64,000 nt of DNA from Aspidapion aeneum (GCA_963576565.1 OY755045.1:3843477-3907476), one strand, 5' to 3'; positions 25,001-34,000 are shown, numbered from the stretch's first letter. Numbers and translations: made by a program. Notes: a model not told the origin generated them from the letters alone.

Positions 25001-26134
25001 ATCAGACAAAAAGACAATCAATGGAACAAGTGTATTGTAACCTGGAGACCTTGGGAAAATAAAAGAAGTAGGGAAGACCCCAAATGAGATGAGAGGACAA
25101 TTTGAAGAGACATGCAGGAGCTAGATCGAGGAACACGGTGACAGACAGAGAAGATATTGGGGGAGGCCTATGTCCAAAGAAGGAAGTGAAGAAGGCTAGA
25201 TAGATAGATAGTCCTTAAATATGAGCATGTTTTTTCATCTAAAAGGCATGTGAACACATACCTTCAATCTGCTTGATAATTAGAGTCAGTCCCTGTTTAT
25301 TAATAAATTCCAAGGCAAAAGTCATGTCATGACTAAGTTCTGATAGACGGGACATAGCATGACTTTTTTCTTCTGGACTACCAGTGTTTAGACGGTGTAG
25401 GATATCTTGAGCAGTTTTGGCTGGGGAATGGTTCAATCTTAAAAAGAAAAAATAATATAAAATGCTCAGTTATTGATAGTTTAAGCCCAAAATTTGAGGA
25501 AAAAGCATCATAAAATTGTTAGTTTTAAAGTAAAATTATTTTTTTAAATTGCAAATTTTATATTCAAGCTTTCCTAAAAGATCAACACTGTCAAAATTGT
25601 AAGAAATCAAATTTATGAGAATGAAATCTCCATAAAAATAAGCATAAACCAAGGGGTGATCAGCTGCCCACAATAGGTGTACAAAAATTGTCTACACGAC
25701 TCCACAGGATTTAAAAATGTCCTGTAGGAGTGTACAAATTTGGTTCAGCTAATCACCCCTTATCATAAAGACACCATAAGCTATTGAGTATAAATTCCTA
25801 CCTTAAAACAGACCCATTTTTAATATCATTTCGATTTTTTTCTGTAATATAATTGGTATTATTTGATTCATTGAACTGTAGGGAGTACTGCTCTGGCTCT
25901 GTAAGACTCCAGTTGTGACACAGTTCCTGAATTATGCCTGCAAGGGGTTGCTTTTGATTGAACTCAATCAACTGGGGGACCTATCAAAAGCATAGGAAAC
26001 TTGCCTTAAAATCTCTTTACACATTGTTTTCGTGTCTTTTTAGCATATTGTTTAGGACATAAACATAAACCCACCCTTACCTGATCAGTCATCTCCACAG
26101 CGATTTTTACAACACACGAATCTTTGGCAGGCAT
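2896..26134 (-). CDS. Ced-12: ELMO/CED-12 engulfment and motility protein, 11 exons, 3' end off window
   Basis: Cytoplasmic scaffold that binds DOCK-family exchange factors and promotes Rac activation in cell engulfment, migration and myoblast fusion (family knowledge). The spliced reading frame is complement of 26081-26134, 25802-25980, 25262-25437, 22995-23206, 22288-22458, 20294-20413, 15922-16084, 12662-12823, 8015-8297, 5773-5879 and 2896-3146. This gives 1878 nt, 626 codons, with every junction GT-AG and in phase. Order: N-terminal ubiquitin-like/armadillo region (about 1-300), ELMO domain (about 300-490, with [25 protein letters not shown] and [10 protein letters not shown]), then the start of the PH domain ([14 protein letters not shown]...KECPHM). 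ELMO proteins are about 720 residues, so roughly 100 C-terminal residues, including the DOCK-binding tail, should lie left of position 1. The introns are full of transposons but no coding lesion was found. The family assignment is very secure. Confidence 0.97.
3276..4619. repeat. Diverged inverted repeat around element A1
   Basis: The stretch about 3276-3512 is similar to the reverse complement of about 4330-4615 (shared GCCRCCTTGAAATAAAAAT, C-rich and ATTATTTGCAAA blocks). Element A1 sits in the loop. This suggests an old foldback element later invaded by A1. Confidence 0.6.
3541..4232 (-). mobile_element. Hairpin-ended repeat family copy A1
   Basis: Family layout (read on the complement): end hairpin AGCTCACAC...GTGTGAGCT, a TTTTTTCGAG stretch, (GTCT)n microsatellite, a conserved block with AACTCAAAAACCGCTTGGCC, three tandem copies of a roughly 110-bp unit, a second AGCTCACAC hairpin, and a terminus GGCAGAGTA. 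The microsatellite plus hairpin layout resembles DINE-1/Helentron-type non-autonomous elements, but class membership is inference. A1 has a short microsatellite. Confidence 0.75.
4620..5225 (-). mobile_element. Hairpin-ended repeat family copy A2
   Basis: Same orientation as A1 and 390 bp from it, with both hairpins. It has only two of the three internal ~110-bp units. Confidence 0.75.
5226..5772. other. ELMO intron, nothing recognised
   Basis: AT-rich intron sequence with a short G-run/C-run patch near 5404-5450. No gene or bounded repeat seen. Confidence 0.5.
5773..5879 (-). CDS. Ced-12: ELMO exon 10
   Basis: Residues 507-543: [17 protein letters not shown], then [13 protein letters not shown], the linker helix before the PH domain. 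It is too short to show as a long reading frame, but it fits both splice phases and the family alignment exactly. Confidence 0.94.
5880..6888. other. ELMO intron, nothing recognised
   Basis: Several short reading frames occur at 6244-6661, but none has a recognisable domain or splice context. Confidence 0.5.
6889..7594 (+). mobile_element. Hairpin-ended repeat family copy A3 (5' truncated)
   Basis: Lacks the first hairpin; it starts in the TTTTTTCGAG block. It has a long (GTCT)n run near 6978-7040, three internal units and the second hairpin near 7528-7566, ending GGCAGAGTA. Confidence 0.75.
7595..8014. other. ELMO intron next to exon 9, nothing recognised
   Basis: AT-rich unique-looking sequence between A3 and exon 9. 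Confidence 0.5.
8015..8297 (-). CDS. Ced-12: ELMO exon 9
   Basis: Residues 413-507: [33 protein letters not shown] and [15 protein letters not shown], the C-terminal half of the ELMO domain. Acceptor TTTCTAG, donor GTAAGA. Ends two bases into an arginine codon completed by exon 10. Confidence 0.97.
8651..10661. mobile_element. Element with CCCAGCAAACAT termini nested in the foldback
   Basis: Begins CCCAGCAAACAT and ends ATGTTTGCTGGG, with AT-rich interior full of AAGTAC/TTTTAAAG-type short repeats. It was itself invaded by the hAT at 9334-10208. Target duplication is unclear (2-3 bp at most). Confidence 0.65.
9334..10208. mobile_element. Non-autonomous hAT element
   Basis: Termini TAGGGATGGCCGGAGCAGTA and its imperfect inverse, flanked by 8-bp TCTGATAT at 9326-9333 and 10209-10216. 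Subterminal CTGTTCCG repeats occur at both ends, typical of hAT transposase-binding arrays. No transposase. Confidence 0.9.
11106..11440. repeat. Repeat remnant related to the 43650-44055 array
   Basis: Contains ATATGAATTTTCAAAGTTTTG and a TGGTTTTTTCGCA block shared with the ~168-bp units at 43650-44055. An ACACCCTGTAT motif near 11415 and CTCCCTGTATAAT near 12640 may be ends of a host MITE split by the LINE. Confidence 0.5.
11441..12580 (-). mobile_element. 5'-truncated jockey-like LINE with TSD and poly(A)
   Basis: The reverse transcriptase frame from 12580 shows [30 protein letters not shown], the catalytic FADD box (about 12303-12324) and the C-terminal YGIQLWG region. It is broken by a frameshift near 12030-12080. 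The 3' end carries an A-rich tail after AATAAA (plus strand T-run 11449-11460). The direct repeat AATTTTGGTTTTTT at about 12579-12592 and 11441-11454 is the target duplication. The insert is a 5'-truncated, dead copy. Confidence 0.88.
12662..12823 (-). CDS. Ced-12: ELMO exon 8
   Basis: Residues 359-413, [19 protein letters not shown] followed by [20 protein letters not shown] and LCEILKIG. The LINE at 11441-12580 ends about 80 bp beyond the splice donor (GTAAGT). Confidence 0.96.
12893..13653 (-). pseudogene. RTE-like LINE reverse transcriptase fragment
   Basis: Two minus frames show [20 protein letters not shown] with [10 protein letters not shown] (13306-13653), then [35 protein letters not shown] and RTRGRPQMR (12937-13257). 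This is the C-terminal part of an insect RTE-type endonuclease-reverse transcriptase. A frameshift separates the two. It ends in a GATAGATA-type microsatellite near 12895-12908, typical of RTE 3' ends. Confidence 0.88.
13677..14274. mobile_element. Foldback element with telomere-like interior
   Basis: The arm AAGACGCTAGCGCTACCAAG at 13677 is mirrored at 14274. Inner blocks around CCCGGGATCCTAGAGGATGT (13919-13940) and its reverse (about 14086-14106) pair too. The centre has runs of GAACCGAACC and CCTAACCTAA-like words. Roughly 190 bp of arm on each side. It lies between two RTE-like fragments. Confidence 0.8.
14404..14615 (-). pseudogene. RTE-like reverse transcriptase fragment
   Basis: Codes [20 protein letters not shown], then with a frameshift the [10 protein letters not shown] catalytic box. 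It overlaps in protein coordinates with the 13306-13653 fragment, so it is a separate copy and not the other half of one copy. Confidence 0.8.
14640..15285. other. ELMO intron, unannotated
   Basis: AT-rich, with an ACCAAATTTGGTTAAAATCGG-type phrase common in insect non-autonomous repeats, but no boundaries were found. Confidence 0.4.
15286..15870 (-). repeat. Family H interspersed repeat copy (reverse)
   Basis: Shares CATGACGGATCTGATACCTT, a TATCTCAGA...CTACGAAG region and GTTAAAAAGTTAG with the copies near 36532-36900, 48940-49225 and 55500-55620, ending in a CACACAGACAGACA microsatellite near 15718-15735. A conserved A/T-rich tail repeats TTTAGTCCCT. Probably a Helitron-like non-autonomous family. 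Confidence 0.6.
15922..16084 (-). CDS. Ced-12: ELMO exon 7 (ELMO domain start)
   Basis: Residues 305-359: [21 protein letters not shown] and [11 protein letters not shown], the beginning of the ELMO domain. Acceptor CTTTAG, donor GTCAGT. Both flanks are filled with repeats. Confidence 0.96.
16113..17283 (-). mobile_element. Family B element, outer copy interrupted by an inverted copy of itself
   Basis: Starts CCAGGGCTATCAAAATGG and ends GTTGGCCTTG, with 6-bp duplication AGTAAC at 16107-16112 and 17284-17289. The middle (16195-16746) is a second copy in the opposite orientation with its own duplication. Once the inner copy is removed, the outer copy matches the single copy at 37273-37881. Confidence 0.88.
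16195..16746 (+). mobile_element. Family B element, inner copy
   Basis: Starts CAAGGCCAACACAAAAATAG and ends GATAGCCCTGG. The 6-bp duplication GTCACG lies at 16189-16194 and 16747-16752. No coding capacity; a non-autonomous DNA element. Confidence 0.88.
17410..17530 (+). repeat. Family H fragment with TG-rich microsatellite
   Basis: CTAGCCCGCATAGCAATAGC followed by TGTCTGTCTGTATGTGTGTG. The same opening is seen at about 36149. Confidence 0.55.
17560..19244. repeat. Array of diverged direct and inverted repeats in ELMO intron
   Basis: A ~160-bp block starting TTTGCCGCCATCTTATAATT occurs at 17584 and again at 18236 in direct order, and related blocks recur inverted near 18720 and 19070. A TTTACAAATTATACGATTGC block is inverted about 150 bp away. 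The short reading frames across it repeat the same peptide and are not genes. Confidence 0.65.
17733..18190. mobile_element. Family I foldback element
   Basis: Arms of about 145 bp (17733-17882 and 18044-18190) with CATGGCTAATCGGGCAAAAA, CTAATGGACACCTAATAAG and GTTAACCGTTTCGTCCTTAT. The loop contains GACAAAACCGTCT. Partial copies are at 22745-22985 and 48640-48860. Confidence 0.75.
19245..19968 (+). mobile_element. Hairpin-ended repeat family copy A4
   Basis: Complete copy: first hairpin 19247-19282, short (GTCT)n at 19386-19417, three internal units, diverged second hairpin near 19900-19941, terminus GGCAGAGTA. Confidence 0.78.
19969..20293. other. ELMO intron next to exon 6, nothing recognised
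   Basis: Unremarkable AT-rich sequence; no repeat ends or coding sequence. Confidence 0.5.
20294..20413 (-). CDS. Ced-12: ELMO exon 6
   Basis: Exactly 40 codons, residues 265-304, with [18 protein letters not shown] and KMDPQ, the block just before the ELMO domain. Acceptor CTTAACAG, donor GTGAGT. A longer overlapping reading frame here is a shadow. Confidence 0.96.
20482..21817. mobile_element. Inverted-repeat element hosting minisatellite element 1
   Basis: Left end CTACATAGTGATATTTTTTC and right end AAAAATATCACCCTGTAG are inverted copies. Inner arms 21410-21535 and 21660-21790 pair as well (CAGAACTTTTTTGCAGTAAG, AGAAACTTTTT). Removing 20522-21405 restores a continuous left arm. Confidence 0.7.
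20522..21405. mobile_element. Minisatellite-carrying TIR element 1
   Basis: Termini CCGAGGGGTCATCGGC and GCTGATGACCCCTCGG are inverted. TCGTGT direct repeats at 20516-20521 and 21406-21411 give a 6-bp target duplication. The interior is an array of a 10-bp word (GTACTGTCGT and variants) arranged as 30-bp triplets, split at about 20750-20910 by a foreign A-rich piece (GCGCGC...CTTGCGAC). The long reading frames on both strands come from the stop-poor repeat and are not genes. Confidence 0.9.
21818..22287. other. ELMO intron, nothing recognised
   Basis: AT-rich, no bounded element or coding sequence found. Confidence 0.45.
22288..22458 (-). CDS. Ced-12: ELMO exon 5
   Basis: Exactly 57 codons, residues 208-264, including [14 protein letters not shown] and [11 protein letters not shown], then KQVRSIIQ at the donor. 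Phase 0 at both ends. Confidence 0.96.
22745..22985 (-). repeat. Family I partial copy
   Basis: Contains GACAAAACCGTCTAATTAAC, GTTAACTGTCAACACTTATT and the CTACCCACGGAAAAATATGA end. It corresponds to the loop plus right arm of the 17733-18190 element and ends nine bases from the exon 4 splice donor. Confidence 0.7.
22995..23206 (-). CDS. Ced-12: ELMO exon 4
   Basis: Residues 137-207, with [16 protein letters not shown] and [12 protein letters not shown], both diagnostic for ELMO. Acceptor TTTTTCAG, donor GTAAGT; ends in phase 0. Confidence 0.96.
23523..24301. mobile_element. Minisatellite-carrying TIR element 3
   Basis: Begins CGAGGAGTGAACAGCTCTC and ends GAGGGGTGAACAGCT in inverse, inside a 9-bp direct repeat ATTTAAAAT (23514-23522, 24302-24310). 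The interior is arrays of CTCACAATC-type words, with three internal repeats of a TTGGGTTAGCTGTTCACCCC boundary, so the right part has been duplicated. Lies in the ELMO intron between exons 3 and 4. Confidence 0.85.
24443..25211 (+). pseudogene. RTE-like LINE fragment
   Basis: Codes [52 protein letters not shown] and [18 protein letters not shown] in two frames separated by a stop. Ends in TAGATAGATAGATAG, the RTE-type microsatellite tail. It is 5' truncated at the YADDIA catalytic box. Confidence 0.9.
25262..25437 (-). CDS. Ced-12: ELMO exon 3
   Basis: Residues 78-137, with [20 protein letters not shown], the classic ELMO armadillo-region block. Acceptor preceded by a pyrimidine tract, donor GTATGT. 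Phase agrees with exons 2 and 4. Confidence 0.95.
25649..25763. mobile_element. Short TIR element 4 (minimal relative of element 3)
   Basis: 115 bp, CCAAGGGGTGATCAGCTG to CAGCTAATCACCCCTTAT, with CATAAA target duplication at 25643-25648 and 25764-25769. Internal ACAATAGGTGTACA matches ACAATCGGTGTACA next to the ends of element 3, but there is no minisatellite. Confidence 0.85.
25802..25980 (-). CDS. Ced-12: ELMO exon 2
   Basis: Residues 19-78. It contains [18 protein letters not shown] and [13 protein letters not shown], matching the N-terminal ubiquitin-like region that binds RhoG in the family. Acceptor TAG at 25981-25982 and donor GTAGGA at the left end. It ends two bases into an arginine codon. 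Confidence 0.95.
26081..26134 (-). CDS. Ced-12: ELMO exon 1 (start codon)
   Basis: Codes for residues 1-18, starting [15 protein letters not shown] and ending at Q before a GTAAGG donor. The start is chosen because ELMO proteins begin with a similar short segment followed by the conserved IEFNQKQPL block of exon 2. No in-frame upstream extension is supported. Confidence 0.93.
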
Positions 26135-27924
26135 TTTAAAGCTGTTTTTGCACACCTAAACACAACTAGGAACCAATGTTTCGTCTCTACATTTTAATTT
26201 TATTATTAATTAATTAAAATTTTCATGTAAAAAAATGTATACAGGAAATAAAAACAATTAATTTGACATTGAACAAAATTTGTTTCAAATCAATTCAGGT
26301 TTAATTCGCTTCGTTCCCTCTCATTTTGTTTACAATGGTAAAACGAGACAAAAGGTATTTAATTTGAACTGAAGTACACATGGAAACACACTGAGTTTGT
26401 TATGGCGATTGCGGTGCCATCTCTTGACTGGGTCACCAATGTTTTATGTACCGGTTTCTGTAATTTGCTGCACTATATATCTACAGGAATCTGTAAGAAT
26501 CTTTTTTTACGAGGTAGTTATAAAAAGTATTTATATACGAGGGCCATTTTAAAAGTAGACATACGAGGGTATGTTGAAAAGAATTAGACTTCTCCATACG
26601 AGGGCGATTTAAAAAGTGTTAATTAAAAGGGGTTCATAAAAAAGTTAAGATTTTCTATTTTCTATATTTTTTATTATAATTAAACATGCATGTATAATTT
26701 TTTGTATTTAATAATAATGGTATAAATATAAATTAGGTGTATATTAAGAGGGTTTACATACATTTATTATTGTCGAAAGAATACAGAGACATAAGAATTA
26801 GGTAAATATTTTATATAACTAGACATAAAAAACAAGTAGACAAAAAGAACTAAAATGTAACTGTATAACTTGATAGAATAAAGGTAAAGAAAATGTTGTA
26901 AATAGCTGAGTTTTTGTTAGTTTGATTTTCATGTTTTTATATTAAATATTAAAATAATATTTTTTACATATATCTATTTGCAAGGGCGCACCCAGGGGGG
27001 GGGGGGGGGGGGGCCCGGGGCCCGGGCCCCCCCCAAGCCTTAGATTTTTAATATATTTTCCACATATTTGATGATAAAACATGAAAAATACCTTAAAATT
27101 TGACATCAGGAGGCTTCGGGCCCCTCCCAAGCCCAAGCTGTGGCGTAGGTGCGAAAAGACATGACGACCTTTTTTTTTTTTTTTGGAGACGGTGCGGTTC
27201 AAAATTCTACGGCGCGGTTCGGTTCGGTTGGGTGGGTGTTGGTTGGTGCATTTTTTTTGGCCGCCACTTTTTTGAGGGCGCGCTTTGTAGCTGTCGGGGC
27301 CCCCCCCAAGACACATTCCTGGGTGCGCCACTGCTATTTGAAGAATAAATGTAGGTAAAAAGACTTTAAAACTGTTGTAAATATAAGATACAAAAAACTA
27401 CATTATAGTAAGGTATAGGTAGCTATATAGGAAGAACACAGTTTTCAAAAAATTGTATATAAGAGTACACTTACTAAAGTCCCTACGACTAAATCTAATT
27501 TTTATACAATATTTATTTGTACACTATTTATTTTTTAAATTAAAATTTTTAACTTAATCTAGATAATTCGTTTTTAAAAAATTCCTTAACCAAACCAAGT
27601 TTTTTCAATCTTTTTTTGTAGAACGATCTTTAAAACTTATTTTTTAGTGCCGTTTTTGATCTTTATTTTTTCGTTAAAATTTATTGTGAGAATTTACAAT
27701 AAAAGAAATCATCTACCAAAAATACCTAATAAGTATAAAACTACAGATTTGGCCCACAAAATTTTACAACTGGTCAAAATTGCCCGAAAAGTCGACAAAA
27801 TAACTATGACTTTTTTTTTTAATTAGTTTTTTATCGAAGTATGGACAAATTTTTTAAACATTTTAAAATAAAAATAATTCCTATTTTCTAAATCTTTTTA
27901 AAGAAAAAAAGTGTTTCTTCTTTG
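26135..27924. other. Intergenic region between ELMO and the RGK gene
   Basis: Holds the ELMO 5' flank, a GC-rich terminal-inverted-repeat element (26981-27333) and AT-rich unique sequence. No other coding region, RNA gene or clear core promoter motif was recognised. Confidence 0.6.
26981..27333. mobile_element. G/C-run TIR element between the two genes
   Basis: Ends CAAGGGCGCACCCAGG and CCTGGGTGCGCCACTG with long G- and C-runs inside; CTATTTG direct repeats at 26974-26980 and 27334-27340. Probably non-autonomous hAT (an 8-bp duplication with one changed base). Confidence 0.8.
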
Positions 27925-28055
27925 CTACAGTATATGAAGGTTCTCGCAATTTTTGAATTTGGAGTCTTCCTTTCCGAAAATCCACGTGAACATCTGCCTG
28001 GCTTTCATACTAGCTTTTATCATACCTCTGCTTTTGTACCAGCCTGGTGAATGTC
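27925..28055 (-). CDS. RGK GTPase last exon
   Basis: Basic C-terminal segment (GWYKSRGMIKASMKARQMF, then TWIFGKEDSKFKN) ending CENLHIL and TAG. The conserved terminal cysteine motif replaces the CAAX box in RGK proteins. A possible poly(A) signal (AATAAA on the minus strand) is at about 27662-27667. Confidence 0.93.
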
Positions 28056-31000
28056 CTAAAAAAACCAAAAAGCTTTATAAAATCATGAAAAAATAATAAA
28101 AACTCTATTCAACTAGTGATCTTTAATATTTAAAAAAAGTAACATATATAAAGCAATGATCTGTAACTTTGATTCTATCCTAACAGGTATTTTTCAGCAA
28201 TGACAGAGAACATTTCTTCGATGGCAATGAGTCATTGTTTTCAGTCACATAGGAGTTAAGGATCATTGTCTTCTTTCCGACAATTTTAAGGCATTGATTA
28301 GAAAAATGAGTCCAACTTACCTTCCTCGTAATTTTCTACTTTCAGCCTTATTTGTGTCAAAATTCCTACTAACAATTCGTCGACATTTACGTTAATACCA
28401 ACTGAAATCTCGATAAATTTTGCTCGATAGGTACAGGCCAGGCACTTTCCATCTACAAAAAAAAACATAATTATTTATTGCAAACTACTGAAAAGGCTTT
28501 CATAGTCATTTCCCTCTATTTTCGACCCCGCTGAGTCCGAATATCTTGGTTGCCCTCCCCTGAAATGTTGACAGTGAATGAGCAAGCCCCCTTAAATCCC
28601 CCATAACATGTATTTTTTAGGTTTTATTCAATTTTCTCAAAAAGTAACCATTTTAGCCAAAATTGCAAACACTTTTTTGTGAAGAACAAAATTATCTTTC
28701 CAAAAATGTATTGGTCAATAAGGTTAGGAGAAGAAAGTAACTTTTCAGTGGCGTCACTAAATTAGGATTATTTAGAAAAATCATATTTACTAGAGGTTTT
28801 ATAAAATTTTCTCAAAAACTGCAGTGCTTGGGAAAAATAAGCAGGATACTTTATTGTAGAAAATTAAATTTTCTTTTAAACGCTATATTACAATGTGGGA
28901 CTAATGTTATATTGAAGACTCCAGGGGCGTAGTATAAATTTTGAAAAATAACCAAAATAATCAATTTCCGTTTTCCGTCATATTTTATCTATTTTTTTAA
29001 AAACTAGGCTTCTTAGGAAAAAATTTAACTTGTTACCTTTTTAAATACGACTTTAGTTTTTCAGAAAATTTTATAAAAATGTTTTTGGAAGTGACCCAAT
29101 TTACGGACGCCTCTGGAGTGTCAGCCATAACATTTATCACATTTTTCGATGCACCGTTTAAAAGAACAGTTTGTGTTAAGAAGCTTAGTTTTTAAGTAAA
29201 TTGGATAAAACCTGTAACAAATTTGATTTAAATGGAGATTTTCAAAAATTAATTTAATATAAGGACATTAGATTAGAAACTAACTTTTACCCTGTTATAT
29301 ACCGCATAAAAGGCAATTTGATTACCTATGGCGAAGTAAAAAACACATTTTCTGACAAAGAGCTTGGTTTTTAAGAAAATTGAATAAAACATGTTAAAAA
29401 CCTTTTTTTTTTCATTAAAAAGTTTCTTATTTTTGGACGCCACTGGCGTTTGTTATAAGTCAAACCCAAACGTGTTACACATTGTTAAAAAGATAGTTTT
29501 ACTGTTCACAATAAATTATAGTACATATTATTTTTCATTTTAGGCATAGCTTCTGAGAAAATTGGATAAAACTTCTAACAAAAATGGTTTATTTTGTTAG
29601 GCCGCTCCTGAAGTTTTAAATATGAAACTAATCTGATCTTATTATACAGCATTTAAAAATACGTTTTATTGGTTACAATAAAGTGTAACAAATTGTTTCC
29701 TACATAGCTTGGTTTTAAAAAAAATCGAGTAAGTTATGGAAAAAAAAATGTTTTTGTTTTAACTTTTTTAAATTACTTCAATAAACGGACATCACTGGAG
29801 AGTTTGTAAACACTCTAACCTCACCGACTTATACACAGTTAGAAAGGGAATTTTATTGCCTAGAATAAAGTATTTTATACATCTTTCCCTTAGAAGGGTA
29901 CTTTTGAAGAAAATTTGAAAAAACCTAAAAGTTACATGTCTTGATATTTTTTGGTTTTCCTTTACTTAATGAAAAGCCGACTGAAAGGTTTACCTTGTGT
30001 GGAGACACTCCTACTTCTAGCTAGATCAATCTTGTTGGCGACCAATATGGCCGTCCTGCCCCTTAACAAGTCAGAATCTTGTAACCTGCTCAGTTCTGAT
30101 TCAGCCTTGATGAAACTTGCCTTGTCTACCACTGAATACAATATAACGTATGCGTCTGGTGGGTTGAGTTTGTCGATTTCCTGAAAAATAAATAAACTCA
30201 TGATAGATTTAATATATTCCTATTAGGGAATAAAAGATAATTTTTGTTAAGAATTGAAAGATCTATTAGAAAAATTATAAAATACAGGGTGTTCAATTAA
30301 AATATGTTTTATGTTTTTTGAAAAAACTCGAAAAATAGAAAACGCGATGTTTGATATTTTTTTTGATTTAAGCATCTTAAAAATCGTCAAAAATTTTACT
30401 AGTTTGCCAATTGAAACTTTTTTCTATCTTTAATTAAAAAACTTAGCACTGGTGGACACTTAACTTGGAACACCGTGTATATTATATAAATACCGAATTT
30501 TGTAATGGTATACAGTGAAACCTCCTATAAGTGGACACTCACTTTTCCGTCGATTTTGTCCGCTAATTGGAGGTGTCCGCTTATGAGAGAGAACTGCGAA
30601 ATTTTAATATATATTTATTAACAGTTTCCGCTGCTTGAGTTTTTCCAATATTAAATTTTTCAGCGATTTTTCGTGCTGATAAATGTTCCTTCCCCGAAAC
30701 GTTAACAACTTCCATTTTTTACGAAAACTAAGAAGACCCGCCCTCGTCGAATAAGATGCGTTGTAAATACGATAGAAGTATTTAGTCTCCGCATTAAAAC
30801 GGAAAGACGTAATTACCCGGTTGCAGAGTGCGTTGTTGCCAACATAATACATATCACTTATGCCCATGTCGTGCAGCGCTCCGTCCCGTTGTCAGAGGTT
30901 CGCGTCCGGTTAAAAGAGGTTTCAGAATTTTTTAACTAAAAAAAATTGTCCGCTTCCCGTTATTAGCGTGTCCGGTTATACGAGTGAATTTTACATGTAA

Positions 31001-34000
31001 AGAAATAGGGAAAACTTGGTTTTAACAAATTTGTCCGGCTAAAGGGAGTGTCCGCTTAATAGAGGTGTCTGTAAGGAGATGTTTCACTTTACCTACTATA
31101 CCTACTATGCTATTTTAAAATTAAACGTGGCGGATTGATTGACATTTTGATTTTGTTTTTTGTCGATAGGTATCTATAATTATAATTGGCTATGGGATAG
31201 TTTTTTTATTGATCAAGGACAGAGGCGCATCCAGAGGAACCTGGTCCTCCTTTTTTCAAGTATTTTAAGTATTTATTAAATAAAATCAGTTTACAACTTT
31301 TAACAAAACTAGTTACCAATTAGGTTTAAAATACATTTGATATTTTCATAGCACAAAGAAATAAATCTTGTGTGTGCTAATTTGTTTTTTTTTTATATTT
31401 GTAAGGCTTAAAAGTTATAAAAACCTATTTAATTTTCAAATTTAACAATTTTAAGTTCTAGATTAAAATAAATAAATAAACTATTTGTTTTTTTGTAACA
31501 CTTAAAAATTACAAGTATCTTTGAGATCTTAACTGCATCTAACTCTAGTTACAAATAAAATTAAAAAAAATAAATGAAAATGAAGTAATTAAAATTAATA
31601 ATTATAAGGAATTTAGACTCAATTTTTATAGAACAGAATAAGTAAACAGAATGACTCCTGAACATTAAGCTTTATAATCTTTAGTTCCAGCAAAAAATAA
31701 CTATCTATAATAATGCATAAACCACGATTATCTACCAAATACATTTTTTTTCAAATAAAAGAAAAATAAAAATTTTGATAAAAAAAATTGTGTGTGCTTA
31801 AGACCACACGGCAGAAGTGTAAACTTCAACAAGGCAAAATTAATAATACTGGCCCATAACCAACGATAAATCTCGTTGCCCATAACATATTCTGCAAAGC
31901 GGACCGAACCGACTCTTCTGTGTACTGGCCTTCATCTGCATCATCATATCGCTCGCTGAATGTTTCTCACAGTTACTCGACTAGAACCGATTTCACCCGA
32001 ATGAGCGTTACATAGCCGAGCCTGACGGCTCAGTTCAATTCACTACCCACAAAAACTGCTAAACGCGCCTAAAGAAGTTAACACTTCAAAAAGTTACTAC
32101 AGTGAAACCTGTACTTGCGGACACCTCTATTAAGCGGACACTCCCTTTAGGCGGACAAATTTGTTGGAACCAAGCTTTTCTCTATATCTTTACATTTAAA
32201 TTCACTCCTATAACCGGACACTCTAATAATCGGAAGCGGACAATTTTTTTTGGTTAAAAAATTCTGAAACCTCCATTAAACGGACGCGAATTTCTGACAA
32301 CGGAACGGAGCGCTGCACGACATGGGCATAAATATTATTATGTAGTATGTTGGCAACAACGCACTCTGCAGCTGGGGAATTACCTCTTTCCGTACTAATG
32401 CGGAGACTAAATACTTCTGTCCTATTTACAATATATTTTATTTGGCAAGACTGATGTGTTTTATTTTTACAAGCTTTTATTTAACTTCACCTGTATGTAT
32501 GTATGTATGTAATCAAATCTTGCAACTCATTTTTGAAAAACTTTCAAACATCCGATTGACTTCAAATTTCGCATAGCGTCTTCTTAGTTCCGGTGACAAT
32601 ACAATAATATGGTTTCATCGGGTACCTACCTCCCCCCTAACGTGGGGGCTGGAGAGGGGGTAAAACTTTAGTTTGTCCGATTTGAACCAAAATTGGTATC
32701 TGGGGGTTTTTGAGGATGAGAATTACGAATTTTTGATCAGATTACAAAAATTCAATATGGCGGATTCAAAATGGAGGATTTAATGTCAAGTTTTTCTGAT
32801 TACTTTCAACTGACTTCCACGTATCCGATTCACTTCAAATTTTGCATACCGTTAGAGTTCCGATGATAATCCAATAATGTGGTATCACTGACTGCCTACC
32901 TCACTCCTAACCTGGAGGGCGGAGAGGAGGTAAAAATTTTGTTTGTTGGATTTCCACCAAAATTGGTATCTAAGGGTTTTTGAGGATGAGGATTACGAAT
33001 TTTTGATCAGATTACAAAAATTCAATATGGCGGATTCAAAATGGACGATTTTCTGATTACTTTCCACTGACTTCCACGTACCCGATTAACTTCAAATCCA
33101 ATAATGTGGTATCACTGACTGCCTACCTCCCTAACATGGAGGGCGGAGAGGGGGTAAAATTTTAGTTTGTCGGATTTTCACCAAAATTGATATCTGGGGG
33201 TTTTTGAGGATGAGGATTACGAATTTTTTATCAGATTACAAAAATTCAATATGGTGGATTCAAAATGGACGATTTAATAACGAGTTTTTCTGATTACTTT
33301 CAACTGACTTCCACGTAGGTTGGCTAGAAACCGTTTGTTTTTATTTTTAATTTAAAATTGTTTTTGTTTATTAAAAATGCGGGGTTAAGATTTTTAATAA
33401 TCACCTGGGTTGTAAAATCCTATTTTGGGAAAAGCGATTTTTAGCACCTTTTTGGGACCTTTTTTGGTCATATGACTTTTGTCAGCTTTTGTTAAAATCG
33501 CGATAAAACCACGTTTTGACTTTTTGGAAAGCGCCGACCTGCGCCAGAAAAGAGAAAGAAAACCACTTCCGTCGAAACTTTGGCCGAGAACGCATCGCAA
33601 CAAAAAACCTTAAAAACTATTTTCGGGAGTGAAAACCCGGATCGGCCCTACCATCACTGATAAAGACGAGCGAAGCTGCAGAAAACAAACTGGTAAGTCT
33701 TAACGTGGGCGAAACTTAATTTACACATCACAAAATTAACCTTTTTTATAGAAATCCCAAAGGGGTGTTTTTCAGGGTATTTTTTCGTTTTTTGGGGAAA
33801 ATACCAAGGACCACTCTTTCGGGACTCCACCCATAGGTATCTGATTGATTTCAAAATTCACATGCTCTCCCACTAAAAAGTGGGGGGGGGGGCGTAGAAG
33901 AGGTAAAGACTTTAGTTTGTTCGATCTCGACCAAAATTAGAAATGCATAGACTTAGACAAATCTAAAAATTAAAAAATAAATTTAGAAAAAAAACTTTTT

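Noticed and set aside
32495..32515. CRISPR-like or regulatory array from the short GTAT and GTCT tracts
   Set aside because: Simple tetranucleotide microsatellites inside mobile elements of a eukaryotic genome; no spacer structure.
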